The translations under genes were made by a program, and so were the position numbers. This document shows, piece by piece, positions 22,201 to 30,384 of a stretch of DNA of 64,000 nt; position 1 is the stretch's first letter, and every line of letters starts with the position of its first letter. The notes under the pieces are model-generated. The model worked only from the letters and a program-made list of their open reading frames with translations. It was not told where the DNA came from and searched no databases. The DNA lies in the IMG/VR virus record IMGVR_UViG_3300045922_000167, positions 1 to 64,000 of that record; one strand, 5' to 3'. Source of the DNA: a virus.

Positions 22201-22879
22201 AATTTTCTGGATTAGTTTTAGTCGTTATTATTATATTTTGACTTGGATAGCTAAAATTAGTTGGTTCAAAATTATCATTAGCATATCTAACTATTACTCT
22301 ATAAGTACCAGATCTCAATTTACCATTCGTTTGTATAAAATCTTTATTTATAGAAATTTTAGGTAGTTTAAATGACTTTAGTAAATTTATCTGTGTTATG
22401 TTATCATACGTAGTATTTGTATTTATTCTTCTAGGAGGATTTGATCCATCTGTAAAATACAAATTAATTGAATAATCAAATTGTACTTCAGCTTCAATTT
22501 TATTTATGTATTTTTGAAAATTAAGTTCCGAATTTTCGTACAGTCCTTTTAAGTTAGTATAACCAGTTAATGTTTTATTTTCTTTAACTATATATTGATC
22601 TGGTATATCTTCATTTTTATAATAAGCTATACCTTGACGTTCTCCAGTATAAAATACAAATAAATAATTATCAAATGACTTTAATCCTATGATTTTACAT
22701 TTGTCAGGTACAGCAAACGATTTCGTTGTTCCCTGAATTTGATGCCATTGTAAAGATGAACCTTCTTTGGATTGGAAACGTGCGTTGGTACTTTCTCGCA
22801 TGTACCCTTGATCAAACCTCTTAAGGTCTGTATCATAGTCAATACCTTTCTCAAAACTTAATATATCTTTATTTTCCAT
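19268..22879 (-). CDS. Tail stabilization / muzzle protein (P22 gp10-like), 1,203 aa
   Basis: The protein is almost entirely beta-rich, with repeated Gly/Asn turns. It opens with a typical portion of the crAss tail-stabilization family: 'FEKGIDYDTDLKRFDQGYMR' followed by a short strand and 'KIIGLKSFDNYLFVFYTG', which suggests a beta-propeller. Similar blades recur late (near residue 925, YGVDRKMTEIWRVGPNGF; near 1030, YAVNSNGGLFADRS). In the P22 scheme gp10 closes the tail beneath the gp4 ring, and in crAss phages the equivalent large protein forms the tail 'muzzle'. It lies between the ring-type genes and the cargo genes, as in other crAss-like genomes. A CTCAGTG element fills its short leader, with its inner end 11 bp from the ATG. 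Confidence 0.8.
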   Translation of the reverse strand: MENKDILSFEKGIDYDTDLKRFDQGYMRESTNARFQSKEGSSLQWHQIQGTTKSFAVPDKCKIIGLKSFDNYLFVFYTGERQGIAYYKNEDIPDQYIVKENKTLTGYTNLKGLYENSELNFQKYINKIEAEVQFDYSINLYFTDGSNPPRRINTNTTYDNITQINLLKSFKLPKISINKDFIQTNGKLRSGTYRVIVRYANDNFEPTNFSYPSQNIIITTKTNPENWWEYDGGRPDSQTNKSFTVKLSELDQNYTYIQLGVIYYKTNVSIEYFLTDFIKITGFTQNVTITGDELSPTDRETLSLPFIAIESCKSLAIINNRLFLSNLKYKYNLIQKAKDVIKKSVITWKTTKFSYKEGFNSLSNEEFPLSGLKGIALSNKEYLQPYQNEYNIYNYVGYRRGKRYKFAIEFVFKDGSRSTLYELPGDGLNNDNSYTVPKNLVADFNPHNRTTSKAANESIEDFMLSRADTQNFYVISPELQINLFELSNEIQGFAFYRSEIIGEITNQACIFKFGRNAALAGLNYRDLIIVCPDELFLKNTNFSPDYKITQIHEAKTSYKGINAPIDSSSVALMASFNTLNYDLNNTLQVPKLIKRNRKESYYKYLLSVSSGEGKIGYILEYTDNYLIPYDQSIIELNLNSDIKSFPENTGNPQFISIIDISQNLTSNVDSYYFCEYVSIEELSETENWNYLFFSGDTYINKTFIRLLQSKQPGILEGGGGGKLLTIGGGTNRNYTGPVTINIGIVTENFYNTCLRFSEELETSDKYFPLDLSFSIPIGKTEEYLSNSAFMAKDVLNLPTVNKFETSEQLYSPSEIRYSRRKQIGSKSDSYTLFDPLSTSYTDLQYGEIVEIQNFKNQLFVAQRQALSVIPIDMPNAATNDAGISYKLGEFDVISSRPQYIDQKFGTQHQWSIVQSDQAIYGVDRKMTEIWRVGPNGFEILSLTKKIESFARHIMSYENVFKDYEIITGFDPLYNEVYFTFNGNANQDTLVFSENFNVFIGKYFLPEKAFQPTMYCSYMNDHYAVNSNGGLFADRSADPSNLYNTTIWKFNSGDLGNFWGFASVPSKIILVSNSLPTVVKVFNTLKMYVKFFDLDSQQTLNTLPKDDLFITFRTSSQKSDKLRLVEFLSQSDYTKEGFNFTHLVRNVQNVWHMYVPRESNKEAINGYNSRLRDTYLEIEIESYNTNNIRTFLNFLELTFNPAYR

Positions 22880-22888
22880 TAACGTGTT

Positions 22889-22917
22889 ACTCAGTGAGTG
22901 GTGTGAAGACTTAAAAA
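22889..22917 (+). repeat. CTCAGTG two-box element in the leader of the tail stabilization gene
   Basis: On the plus strand this reads ACTCAGTGAG, seven further bases, GAAGAC and then TTAAAAA. It fills nearly the whole 38-bp gap between two minus-strand genes, so the gap probably exists to hold it. Read in the direction of transcription it is TTTTTAA, a CTTC box, and CACTGAG ending 11 nt before the ATG at 22879. Promoter or leader function is an inference. Confidence 0.5.
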
Positions 22918-23775
22918 CTAATTAAGCGTCCATCTGTCGTTAGATGTCGTATCAGAGTAACCATTTTCCCAATCGTTTCCTAATTGCACCATACGATTCC
23001 AAACACGTTTGAAATGTTCACGTTGATCAAACGTCATCATCTTATCGTCAGTTCTAGCTTTCTGTAATGCGCTGTACCAATCTTGCCTTAGAAAAGCTAA
23101 CACATCTGGTTTAATCTCACCTCGTATGAATTTAGCAAAGTTCATTTTGTAGATGACGTATTTAACGCATGCTTCTCTGTGCCATACGGTATTTGATATG
23201 AGTGGGTAACCTCTTTTATCTGTGGGTATTGCGTCATATATGAGCACCACACATCCTTCAGATACGTTTGTGTTGATAACGTTGTTGTGTATTGTGTAAA
23301 CATACTTTGAATATTGTGATTGTGATTGTACAAAAGCATTATTAAAATAAACAAAGTGACTTCCATTATAGTGCATCCTAGCCCAGCCTCCTAATACTTT
23401 CTGTTCTATCTTACCTATATCCCAAGATTCCATAGTATTACTGTACGGAGCACTAGTAAAAGGTTTTGTCATACGTAACGCTTGTTCCTCGTTGATTAGT
23501 TGATCCATTGTACTATTGAACGTTTCGCATAGACCATCTTGAACTGCATACCATAAACCTATAATATGATAAAAATCACAAGGTAGTAATACTTGGTAAT
23601 TAATAACAGGTAATTTTACTATCATTCTTCTTAGCCAAGATAAGCCACCTATTAGCTCTTCTGCTTCGCCTATCCATTCTATTATATGAGCCTCATCAAA
23701 CTTATCGCTAGATACGTGCTGTACGTCTCTTAAGTACTTTGCTATTAACTCTTCAACCGATATATATTGTGACAT
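22918..23775 (-). CDS. Tail connector / ring-type protein, 285 aa
   Basis: The N-terminal ~80 residues are helical, with a conserved-looking 'HIIEWIGEAEELIGG' followed by 'LPCDFYHIIGLWYA', a layout seen in tail-tubular or adaptor proteins (P22 gp4-like) of crAss-like phages. There 'ring' proteins stack under the portal. A beta-rich middle (residues 125-185) and a helical end rich in Trp/Arg/Asp follow. It sits directly upstream of the muzzle gene, as expected for a ring or hub protein. Family membership is inferred from context and general pattern; I see no enzyme motif. Confidence 0.55.
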   Translation of the reverse strand: MSQYISVEELIAKYLRDVQHVSSDKFDEAHIIEWIGEAEELIGGLSWLRRMIVKLPVINYQVLLPCDFYHIIGLWYAVQDGLCETFNSTMDQLINEEQALRMTKPFTSAPYSNTMESWDIGKIEQKVLGGWARMHYNGSHFVYFNNAFVQSQSQYSKYVYTIHNNVINTNVSEGCVVLIYDAIPTDKRGYPLISNTVWHREACVKYVIYKMNFAKFIRGEIKPDVLAFLRQDWYSALQKARTDDKMMTFDQREHFKRVWNRMVQLGNDWENGYSDTTSNDRWTLN

Positions 23776-23836
23776 AGTACGTATGATTTTGATGTATTTA
23801 CGTATTGTTTTGTTTTGATTTTGTTTTACTTACGTA

Positions 23837-24367
23837 TTATTGTTTTGATTCTTCATTATTTTGTTCTTTCTGTTGCTTTCTAGCTAATCGTTCTGCTTTT
23901 CTTGCTTTTCTTTCTGCTATAATTTCTCTAATATCTGTTAACGTTTGTTTACAAGGCTTGCAGTCAAACGTACTATTTTCTTTTTGAGCATTCTTATATA
24001 TAGCTTTTAATAATCTATTACTTGGTACAAAAGAATGTAAATACGGTTGCAACAGTCCTTGTTTAAATATTCTTATTTTATAATACGTATTGTATGTTGG
24101 TATTAAAGCATTTTTATCTTTTACTATTACTTTACATACGTAAATCCTACCAACTCTGTATACGTTAATATGATCACCAGATAATAGTATTTCTCTTAAA
24201 TTAGCGTAGTAATCAGTTAAGATTATTGATGCTTGTTTAGGTGTTAAATCAAGACTATGTAGAAACTTTTTGTGGCTTTTAATAAACTTCTTTGTAGTAA
24301 CATTTCCTTTAATAATATGATCTGTACTACCTTTAGGTATGCTATATGCTGGCTTTTTACTACTCAT
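23837..24367 (-). CDS. HU/IHF-like DNA-binding protein in the tail module, 176 aa
   Basis: Residues ~30-85 match the HU/IHF layout: a helix (KFIKSHKKFLHSLDLT), a second helix (ILTDYYANLREIL), then the turn-plus-strand region (GDHINVYRVGRIYVCK) that corresponds to the beta-arm. Crassvirales genomes characteristically carry an IHF-like gene at this place in the tail block. The C-terminal 40 residues are a highly charged Lys/Arg/Glu/Gln helix (ERKARKAERLARKQQKEQN) not found in bacterial HU. A CKPC motif at about residues 136-139 could bind metal or form a disulfide. It probably compacts or bends phage DNA, or acts in the particle; which of these is unknown. Confidence 0.7.
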   Translation of the reverse strand: MSSKKPAYSIPKGSTDHIIKGNVTTKKFIKSHKKFLHSLDLTPKQASIILTDYYANLREILLSGDHINVYRVGRIYVCKVIVKDKNALIPTYNTYYKIRIFKQGLLQPYLHSFVPSNRLLKAIYKNAQKENSTFDCKPCKQTLTDIREIIAERKARKAERLARKQQKEQNNEESKQ

Positions 24368-24407
24368 ACTAACTCTTTATATTATTAGGTAACATTTATA
24401 TTACTAT

Positions 24408-25118
24408 TTAGCTTTTTACATTACTAGACTGTTGTCGTGTAGCATGTGCGTCATTAGATTCATCAGATAATCCACTTGTATTTATCGCTATCTGTAGTTC
24501 AGTCTTAAGTATCATTTCTGTAAGAACTTGTACTAAATCTGGAGGAATAGGATAATCTTGTTCATCGCTATAACATACAGTATTAGATACACAATTTGTA
24601 TAATCTTTAGCTGAATCTGGGGAAGCTAATAATCCTTGAATATTTACATATTCAAACGTATCTCCAGGTTCTAATACAAAATACAATTGATTACCTATTT
24701 GGTATGCGTATCTATTAAACTTAGCGTACTTATGATATTTTCTATATTTAGACGATAGCGCAGATACAATAGGAATAGCTGTTATTTTATCCGTAAGTCC
24801 TAAAAAAGTAATACCGTTACTTGAGCGTAAATCAATAAATAACGGTAAAGGTTTTTTTAATTTTTTTATTGTATATCCTGAATACGGTACTTCGCAACAT
24901 TCCGCATGATCCGCACAAACTATCGGTACGCAACCTAAGTCTTGTATGTAATAGTCATTTACTTGATTATATTTTTGAAAGTATTCTTTAATCAACCTAG
25001 CACGATAGTAGTCAATCCAGAAATTTATTTGATTAATAGATAACATCATATCATCAGAAGTCATTCCACCCCCAACAGCGATATTTCTAATATTATATGC
25101 AATTTCTGATTTAGTCAT
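24408..25118 (-). CDS. Tail ring / connector protein, 236 aa
   Basis: This protein has a helical N-terminus (DDMMLSINQINFWIDYYRAR) and then a beta-rich core with a CVPIVCAD segment, PLPLFIDLRSSNGITFLGL near residues 92-110 and ELQIAI near the end. The helical start plus beta sandwich, and the position between capsid and muzzle genes, match a connector protein common to crAss-like phages. Four cysteines are clustered at residues 60-75 (CVPIVCADHAECCEV), an unusual feature for a virion protein that could indicate a metal site. Precise assignment needs a profile search. Confidence 0.55.
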   Translation of the reverse strand: MTKSEIAYNIRNIAVGGGMTSDDMMLSINQINFWIDYYRARLIKEYFQKYNQVNDYYIQDLGCVPIVCADHAECCEVPYSGYTIKKLKKPLPLFIDLRSSNGITFLGLTDKITAIPIVSALSSKYRKYHKYAKFNRYAYQIGNQLYFVLEPGDTFEYVNIQGLLASPDSAKDYTNCVSNTVCYSDEQDYPIPPDLVQVLTEMILKTELQIAINTSGLSDESNDAHATRQQSSNVKS

Positions 25119-25145
25119 ATCTCAAATATACAAAGAAAATAATAT

Positions 25146-25176
25146 ACAAATAAAATGGGGAGTATTAAACTCCCCA
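25146..25176 (-). terminator. Rho-independent terminator after the 613-aa gene
   Basis: GGGGAGT (25157-25163) and ACTCCCC (25169-25175) form a perfect 7-bp stem with a 5-nt loop. On the minus strand the stem is followed by ATTTTATTTG. It lies 37 bp past the stop of the 613-aa gene and before the 236-aa gene, so it splits the virion arm here. Confidence 0.75.
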
Positions 25177-25212
25177 CCAATTAATCAAACACAACAAAAC
25201 AAAGATATTTTG

Positions 25213-27054
25213 TTACCAAGGCATTGTATCAGCAGCTGCACTTGGTTTTACTTGATTTACTAAACGGTAGAAAGCTGTTAATACAGGTTCGTCATTAACA
25301 ACTGCTGGTAAATTCGCAGGATCGTAAATTGAACCACTTGTGTTAACACTTATTTCGGGACGAAGGCTATTACCTGCAACATAGCTACCTGTATTGTACC
25401 AATCAGGACTAATAGGATTTACCATTGCTGCGTAGGTAGGTGTATTATTAACTAACACATTACCAGCACCGTTAGCTGGATAAGTCATACCAGAATACAA
25501 CGTACCACTTAAAGTAGGAGCTAACGCATTTGTATCGTAAGCTGCGTCTACAACGTCAACAATACTTGGGTTACCGTAAGGACCACCATACACATTACCA
25601 GTAGGTGTAGGATTTAATAAAGTAGGGTCAGTTCCATTAAGTTGTTCTTGAGTCTCAACTGCAATACATGCTAATTGACTCTTAATTTGAGTACGTTGGT
25701 CTGTACCCATCCATCCATCTACATCATATTCAATATAGTGTAAACGATATGCCGTTGGGTAAACACAATCTACAAATGAATTACGAGTACCTAAAAATAC
25801 TTCAGATGGAGAAGGATTAGCAAACTTAGTATAATGACGCCATACAGGATCACCTACTTGCCATGGGCCATTCTTGTACAAATCACGACCTATATTTTGA
25901 TATTCTTGCTCAAGTTTAGCTACTTCAATAGCTTCACCCTCTGGGCCTATCGCAGCAGGAATATTAACTACCGTAGGTTGATGACCACCAGCAATAAATC
26001 CTTTATCTAAGTAAACACTTACGTTATATAACGGGCTACGTCCAACAATTTGTAATTGATTGTTAATAGGAATAGGATTATCAGTTGTTGCAGTTGCACG
26101 ATCTGGAATAACCACAGGATCCATAATGAATTGCATTACATCCTTGTTATTCTTAATCATTGCAGCTAACTGTACTAAAATGTCGTAAGTGGAGTAACCA
26201 GCTGGAATAACTGCTGGAGTTTTTACTGTAAACGGTACACCATTATGATGATGGTGAGTAAATTGACCATCATGTGAACTCCAAGACGGAATATTAATAA
26301 AGATGGTGTACTCTGTGTTCGCTGGTATAGTAGCACCTATTGGATTTAAAGGAATACCACGAGTTTGTGCTGTACCAGGTGCGTTATTAAGCGGAATTAC
26401 ACCATTAACTCCATTTAATGGGTTAATGGCATTCGGTGCTGTACCTACAATACAAACTGCTGGGTAACGTGGGTTTACGTTAGTACCGTAGCTAATACCA
26501 GTAGTACCGTAAAATTGATGAGCTAAAGCTAATTCTAATCTTGGGTCAATCCAACCTCTACGTGTAGGTGTAGTAAATAAAGGTGGGGGGATAGGTATTA
26601 CACGTAAAGGATTAGAAACGTTAGGAGCTGTGTTAGCACCAGTAGTTGAAATAGTACCTGAATTAGGCCAAAATAAAGGCGTATGGTGTACGGAATAAAT
26701 ACGCTTTATTCTTTGAATAGGAATTGGTCGTAAAGCTTTCTTAAACCCAACTCCATGTAATCCACTTCCGTTTGTATTGTTATTTACATAGGCACCACGA
26801 CCTATGATTACGGACTGTGGAATTCTACCACCTAACAAGTGCGTACCCTGCTGGAAAACACCAGGTAAAGTCCCTGGAGACGCACTAAGATCTAATGGGG
26901 CAGGAGCAGCAATAGTACCAGCACCATCTTCAATGATAGTGTTATTTAATTTATCTGGAGATAGTGCAGCAAGTGCAGCTACACCTGGTTTGCTAAGTTG
27001 ATCTTCAACGTTTACTACAAGAAGATCTAAATACCGTTCTGGTTTGTAAGACAT
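25213..27054 (-). CDS. Structural protein, 613 aa, with its own transcription signals
   Basis: The protein is rich in Pro, Asn, Gly, Thr and Ala, with beta-type composition and no enzymatic motif. A His cluster (THHHH) sits near residue 268 within GQF-rich sequence, and the C-terminal third is Asn/Pro/Gly-rich, as in head-fibre or decoration proteins. It does not resemble the ring, portal or capsid families. It is the one gene in the arm with a long leader (87 bp to the upstream gene) that carries a CTCAGTG element and a 16-bp tandem repeat, and it has its own terminator. This suggests separate, perhaps high, expression. A head-fibre or auxiliary capsid role is a guess. Confidence 0.6.
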   Translation of the reverse strand: MSYKPERYLDLLVVNVEDQLSKPGVAALAALSPDKLNNTIIEDGAGTIAAPAPLDLSASPGTLPGVFQQGTHLLGGRIPQSVIIGRGAYVNNNTNGSGLHGVGFKKALRPIPIQRIKRIYSVHHTPLFWPNSGTISTTGANTAPNVSNPLRVIPIPPPLFTTPTRRGWIDPRLELALAHQFYGTTGISYGTNVNPRYPAVCIVGTAPNAINPLNGVNGVIPLNNAPGTAQTRGIPLNPIGATIPANTEYTIFINIPSWSSHDGQFTHHHHNGVPFTVKTPAVIPAGYSTYDILVQLAAMIKNNKDVMQFIMDPVVIPDRATATTDNPIPINNQLQIVGRSPLYNVSVYLDKGFIAGGHQPTVVNIPAAIGPEGEAIEVAKLEQEYQNIGRDLYKNGPWQVGDPVWRHYTKFANPSPSEVFLGTRNSFVDCVYPTAYRLHYIEYDVDGWMGTDQRTQIKSQLACIAVETQEQLNGTDPTLLNPTPTGNVYGGPYGNPSIVDVVDAAYDTNALAPTLSGTLYSGMTYPANGAGNVLVNNTPTYAAMVNPISPDWYNTGSYVAGNSLRPEISVNTSGSIYDPANLPAVVNDEPVLTAFYRLVNQVKPSAAADTMPW

Positions 27055-27064
27055 AATGTTATAA

Positions 27065-27098
27065 GTTATTTATTGTTTAGACGTTATTTATTGTTTAG
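27065..27098. repeat. Tandem 16-bp direct repeat in the leader of the 613-aa gene
   Basis: GTTATTTATTGTTTAG occurs at 27065-27080 and again at 27083-27098, separated by AC. The 18-bp period and position just upstream of the start codon at 27054 suggest an operator or a duplicated translation leader. The function is inferred. Confidence 0.6.
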
Positions 27099-27108
27099 TT
27101 ACTAAAAG

Positions 27109-27136
27109 TTTTTCTGTACTCTTACACTTCACTGAG
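27109..27136 (-). promoter_or_regulatory. CTCAGTG two-box element upstream of the 613-aa gene
   Basis: On the minus strand it reads TCTCAGTG, seven bases, AGAG, five bases and AAAAA. It points toward the 613-aa gene, whose start is about 55 bp further on. This is the copy most easily read as a promoter, because a terminator follows the same gene. Confidence 0.45.
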
Positions 27137-27141
27137 AGATA

Positions 27142-27864
27142 CTACTCATTCAAAGCGTAATCTAATTGAGCAAAAGATTGAGTTCTTGGGTTTTGTATGT
27201 ATTCTAATAATTTCAACGTAGCTGTATTAACAATTTCTTGATGTAGATGATCTGGTAATTCACAGTCTTTACTTTCTATTAAACTAATACGATTAGGATA
27301 TCTTAAATAAGTAAAATAGTAAGTTAAAGAATTAAAAACACTTAAAGGATCTTTACCAAAATACATTTCTACAAATTCTTCAGAAAATAACAACTTTGGT
27401 TCTTTAGGAGTAGGCTTCCAAAAAGGATCACTCATTAAAGTAGCAAAGTCATCATGTTGCGTTTGTCTAGGCCAAATACTATAAAACTTTCCTATACAAT
27501 TTTTATCTTCTACAACAAAATAACTTTTTAAGTAAAACATATATCGTTCAGATAATCTTGAATTATCTGATTTTAACACGTATTTACCTAAAGCTACGTT
27601 AGATTCATCTTTAATAAACTTATCAAATGGTATTACATCAGTTACAACTAATGTACGTAGGTCATCAGTTCTTTTCTGATTTTGTTCAAATCCTTTTTTA
27701 TTAGTATTTGGATTACCATTATAATAAGTTTTAACTACAGTTAATTGAGAATCTGTAAGTATATCGTCTAATTCTTTTGTTTGAAAAGACGGCACTTGAA
27801 AACTAGATACGTTATCAAGTTTTAATCGTAATAAATTGTGCATTTCAAGTGCCGTCATTTTCAA
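27142..27864 (-). CDS. Head-tail connector / ring protein, 240 aa
   Basis: The opening pattern 'ALEMHNLLRLKLDNVSSFQV' followed by 'KELDDILTDSQLTVVKTYYNG' is typical of a connector family found in many Bacteroidota phages, where a short helix pair precedes a beta domain. Residues 60-190 are mixed alpha/beta, with 'FYSIWPRQTQHDDF' in the middle, and the end is helical (ATLKLLEYIQNP). The stop of the upstream 322-aa gene abuts this ATG directly, indicating coupled translation. Known crAss particles stack several ring proteins between portal and hub, and this is a good candidate for one of them. Confidence 0.6.
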   Translation of the reverse strand: MKMTALEMHNLLRLKLDNVSSFQVPSFQTKELDDILTDSQLTVVKTYYNGNPNTNKKGFEQNQKRTDDLRTLVVTDVIPFDKFIKDESNVALGKYVLKSDNSRLSERYMFYLKSYFVVEDKNCIGKFYSIWPRQTQHDDFATLMSDPFWKPTPKEPKLLFSEEFVEMYFGKDPLSVFNSLTYYFTYLRYPNRISLIESKDCELPDHLHQEIVNTATLKLLEYIQNPRTQSFAQLDYALNE

Positions 27865-28833
27865 TTAAAAATTAGATAGTTTATTGGCTTCTAACTCTTT
27901 TTTCCAATTATCTACATAAGTAGCATTATTCGGATTACGAATAAACTTAATTAATTCCTCTTCGTTTACGAATCTACGTTCCGAATTAGAATGTTTAATT
28001 TCTCCATCTATTCGTATAAATACGTTATAAAAGAACAATTCAGCTAACAATATTTTATTATCTAAATTTGGATCATTTAGTAACTTTTCTATTTGGAGCA
28101 TGTTGGTATCAACTTGCGTATAGAAAAATTGACGTAATTGATCTGGTTCTAATTCTAATACATTCATTTCCATTACAATACCCAGTCGTTTAATTTCTGA
28201 GTCTGTAAAGTTTTTAATTCTGTACTTCAATTCAATCTTAGTTTCTTCTCGATAAAGTTGTTTAGTTACTACAGCTTTTTCATCTACGACTTTAAATCGT
28301 ACATTTTGAGAAAGCATGTCAGCATCAACTTCATCTTCAATAAAAGCAACTAAAGGACTATATTTAAGCAACAAATATTTAATTACACTTTCTGGATCAC
28401 TTTCAGTTACGTACAAATCAACTCCGTTATTCTCTATATTCCAATAGTATGGTGTTTTATCTAAATCTTTAGATTTGTACTTAGTAAAAAATACATAAGG
28501 TTCAGATTCATTATATCTTTCTTTTATGTAGTTTTTAACTATAGGATACAATGGATCTCGTTCCATAGCTAAGTACATACCATTATTACCAGGCGCTAAC
28601 GAAGCCGTAATAGTACAGTATCCTATGAACTTATTAGATACTGGACGTACTTTCAACAATTTATTAAAAGGGTTATTTATTATAGAAGTGATTCGTTCGC
28701 TTGCGGGTCGTAATCCTTGTTCAGCGATACTATCTCTTAATGTAATTGTAGCTTCATTAAACGGTGCATGTTGTACGTCTTCAGACGAAACAGTTTGGGT
28801 GTAAGCTGGTGCTGTAAACGTTGATTTAGCCAT
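27865..28833 (-). CDS. Conserved head protein downstream of the capsid gene, 322 aa
   Basis: The protein is mixed alpha/beta, without enzyme motifs. Segments such as SKFTAPAY-like strands at the start, IIGYCTITASL near residue 70 and a charged helical C-terminus suggest a capsid-associated role. Its place immediately after the major capsid gene and before the connector gene is where crAss-like genomes carry a conserved auxiliary head or tail-joining protein. I do not recognise a named family. It ends exactly where the connector gene begins (27864/27865). Confidence 0.5.
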   Translation of the reverse strand: MAKSTFTAPAYTQTVSSEDVQHAPFNEATITLRDSIAEQGLRPASERITSIINNPFNKLLKVRPVSNKFIGYCTITASLAPGNNGMYLAMERDPLYPIVKNYIKERYNESEPYVFFTKYKSKDLDKTPYYWNIENNGVDLYVTESDPESVIKYLLLKYSPLVAFIEDEVDADMLSQNVRFKVVDEKAVVTKQLYREETKIELKYRIKNFTDSEIKRLGIVMEMNVLELEPDQLRQFFYTQVDTNMLQIEKLLNDPNLDNKILLAELFFYNVFIRIDGEIKHSNSERRFVNEEELIKFIRNPNNATYVDNWKKELEANKLSNF

Positions 28834-28865
28834 ATGCGTGTTTAATTAATTAGTTCTTTGTTTTG

Positions 28866-30368
28866 TTAATAGTAAATAGATGGTAAAATCATACCAGATG
28901 TGTATGGTTGACGCAACACTAACATAGATTCAGTCAAGTGGTGTATTTCCCAACCGTCAACTGAATGTGCAGCGTATGGTAATGCACTCTTACCACGTGG
29001 TTGGTCCATACCTGGAATATAACGTACTATATGTGCTGCATTCTTTTCGTTATCACCACGAGTATACACTTGAAGGTTAGATAAACCATTACTTAATGGA
29101 GAAGTATCTAAGATAATACCACGATAAGATTCTAATGTTTTACCTGTACGTGGGTGACGTGAATGACCAAACTTAAGTACATTACTCCACATCCAGTTTA
29201 CTTGGAGTTTTAGTTTACAGCCAAATAAACCATGAAATTCCATGTACTCAGCGTAGTCATAAGAATACTTGTTATCTCCTTTATCTTTAGAGAACTGGTT
29301 AAAGTTCAATTTATTTGCAATGACATACCCACGTATAGCATTTACAATTTCTTTGTATAATTCTACACCGCAAATTAAAGTCATTTCACGACCATCGTTA
29401 GTTTCTGAGTTAGCTAACATAGCGTAAACCATGTCTTGTAACCACTCTACGCTAACCATATTTGAACCAGGTACATAATTGATAATCGTAGAATATTTTA
29501 ACTGTTCGATAAGACCAGAACCCATACGTACTGGACGTCCGTCTACGTCATATAAGTGAGTAGAGCCAGTAGCGTCCATTGAAGACTGACCGTACAAATA
29601 AGCTAATTCAAGCATTTCACGCCATTGGATATCAAACTGGCGCATAGCTTCATATTCCCAAAAACGTTTACTACCACTTTGACCTTTGAATTCAAGTACG
29701 GTTACTTGCATGTCAGCACTACGAGACATACCACGTGCCATACGCATGATAGTAAAGTAGTTCTCAAACGCAGTTGGGTATTGTACGTAGCTGTAACCTT
29801 TGTCAGATAATTCTGGATTAGAGTTGTAGAGTAGCGAAAACTCCGCACCAGGCTGCATATCAAATACTGGGTGAAGACCTTCATTCTTCTTCAGCATTTG
29901 AGCTTTGTAAATGTATTTATTACCACTGCGTTCAGGTTCGCCATAGATGCGGAATTGTCTCTGCATAGGCGACTGAACAATCTGATTTGGCTTAAAGTAA
30001 TTGTCTTCAAAAGCAATTTCAAATATCTGACCACCAAATCCGTTAGAGCTAGCGTTAAGTACGCTATTACCATTTGTAGCACGTACGGGTAAAGAAGTAC
30101 TACGTACCAAACGACCTAATGGACCTTGAATGAACCATTGTACGCGGTCGTTATTGATTAACGTACCTTTACCTAATGAAGCAGCTCCAGATACTTTGTT
30201 TTTACCAATTGTTAACCCAGTAAGTGGGAATTTGTTTTGGTACATGTACGCCAAAACAGTGTTGATTTCAGGCGCTTTCATCAAATGCGCCGATAAGTGT
30301 TTGTCTTCAGTAAAGTTATCGGTCCATTGAGCGGTACCTACAATCTTACTTTCCATTACATTACTCAT
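28866..30368 (-). CDS. Major capsid protein (HK97 fold, crAss type), 500 aa
   Basis: Length, position and sequence style fit the crAss-like major capsid protein: an N-terminal arm with TAQWTDNFTEDKHLSAHLM, a Gly/Asn-rich loop at residues 55-110, and a C-terminal domain with VHSVDGWEIHHLTESML, followed by RQPYTSGMILPS at the very end. The codon choice looks more regular than in neighbouring genes, consistent with high expression. The scaffold-like gene lies immediately upstream and the conserved head protein downstream. About 500 residues is the usual size for this family. It forms the icosahedral shell. Confidence 0.85.
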   Translation of the reverse strand: MSNVMESKIVGTAQWTDNFTEDKHLSAHLMKAPEINTVLAYMYQNKFPLTGLTIGKNKVSGAASLGKGTLINNDRVQWFIQGPLGRLVRSTSLPVRATNGNSVLNASSNGFGGQIFEIAFEDNYFKPNQIVQSPMQRQFRIYGEPERSGNKYIYKAQMLKKNEGLHPVFDMQPGAEFSLLYNSNPELSDKGYSYVQYPTAFENYFTIMRMARGMSRSADMQVTVLEFKGQSGSKRFWEYEAMRQFDIQWREMLELAYLYGQSSMDATGSTHLYDVDGRPVRMGSGLIEQLKYSTIINYVPGSNMVSVEWLQDMVYAMLANSETNDGREMTLICGVELYKEIVNAIRGYVIANKLNFNQFSKDKGDNKYSYDYAEYMEFHGLFGCKLKLQVNWMWSNVLKFGHSRHPRTGKTLESYRGIILDTSPLSNGLSNLQVYTRGDNEKNAAHIVRYIPGMDQPRGKSALPYAAHSVDGWEIHHLTESMLVLRQPYTSGMILPSIYY

Positions 30369-30384
30369 AGTTATTGTAGTTTAT

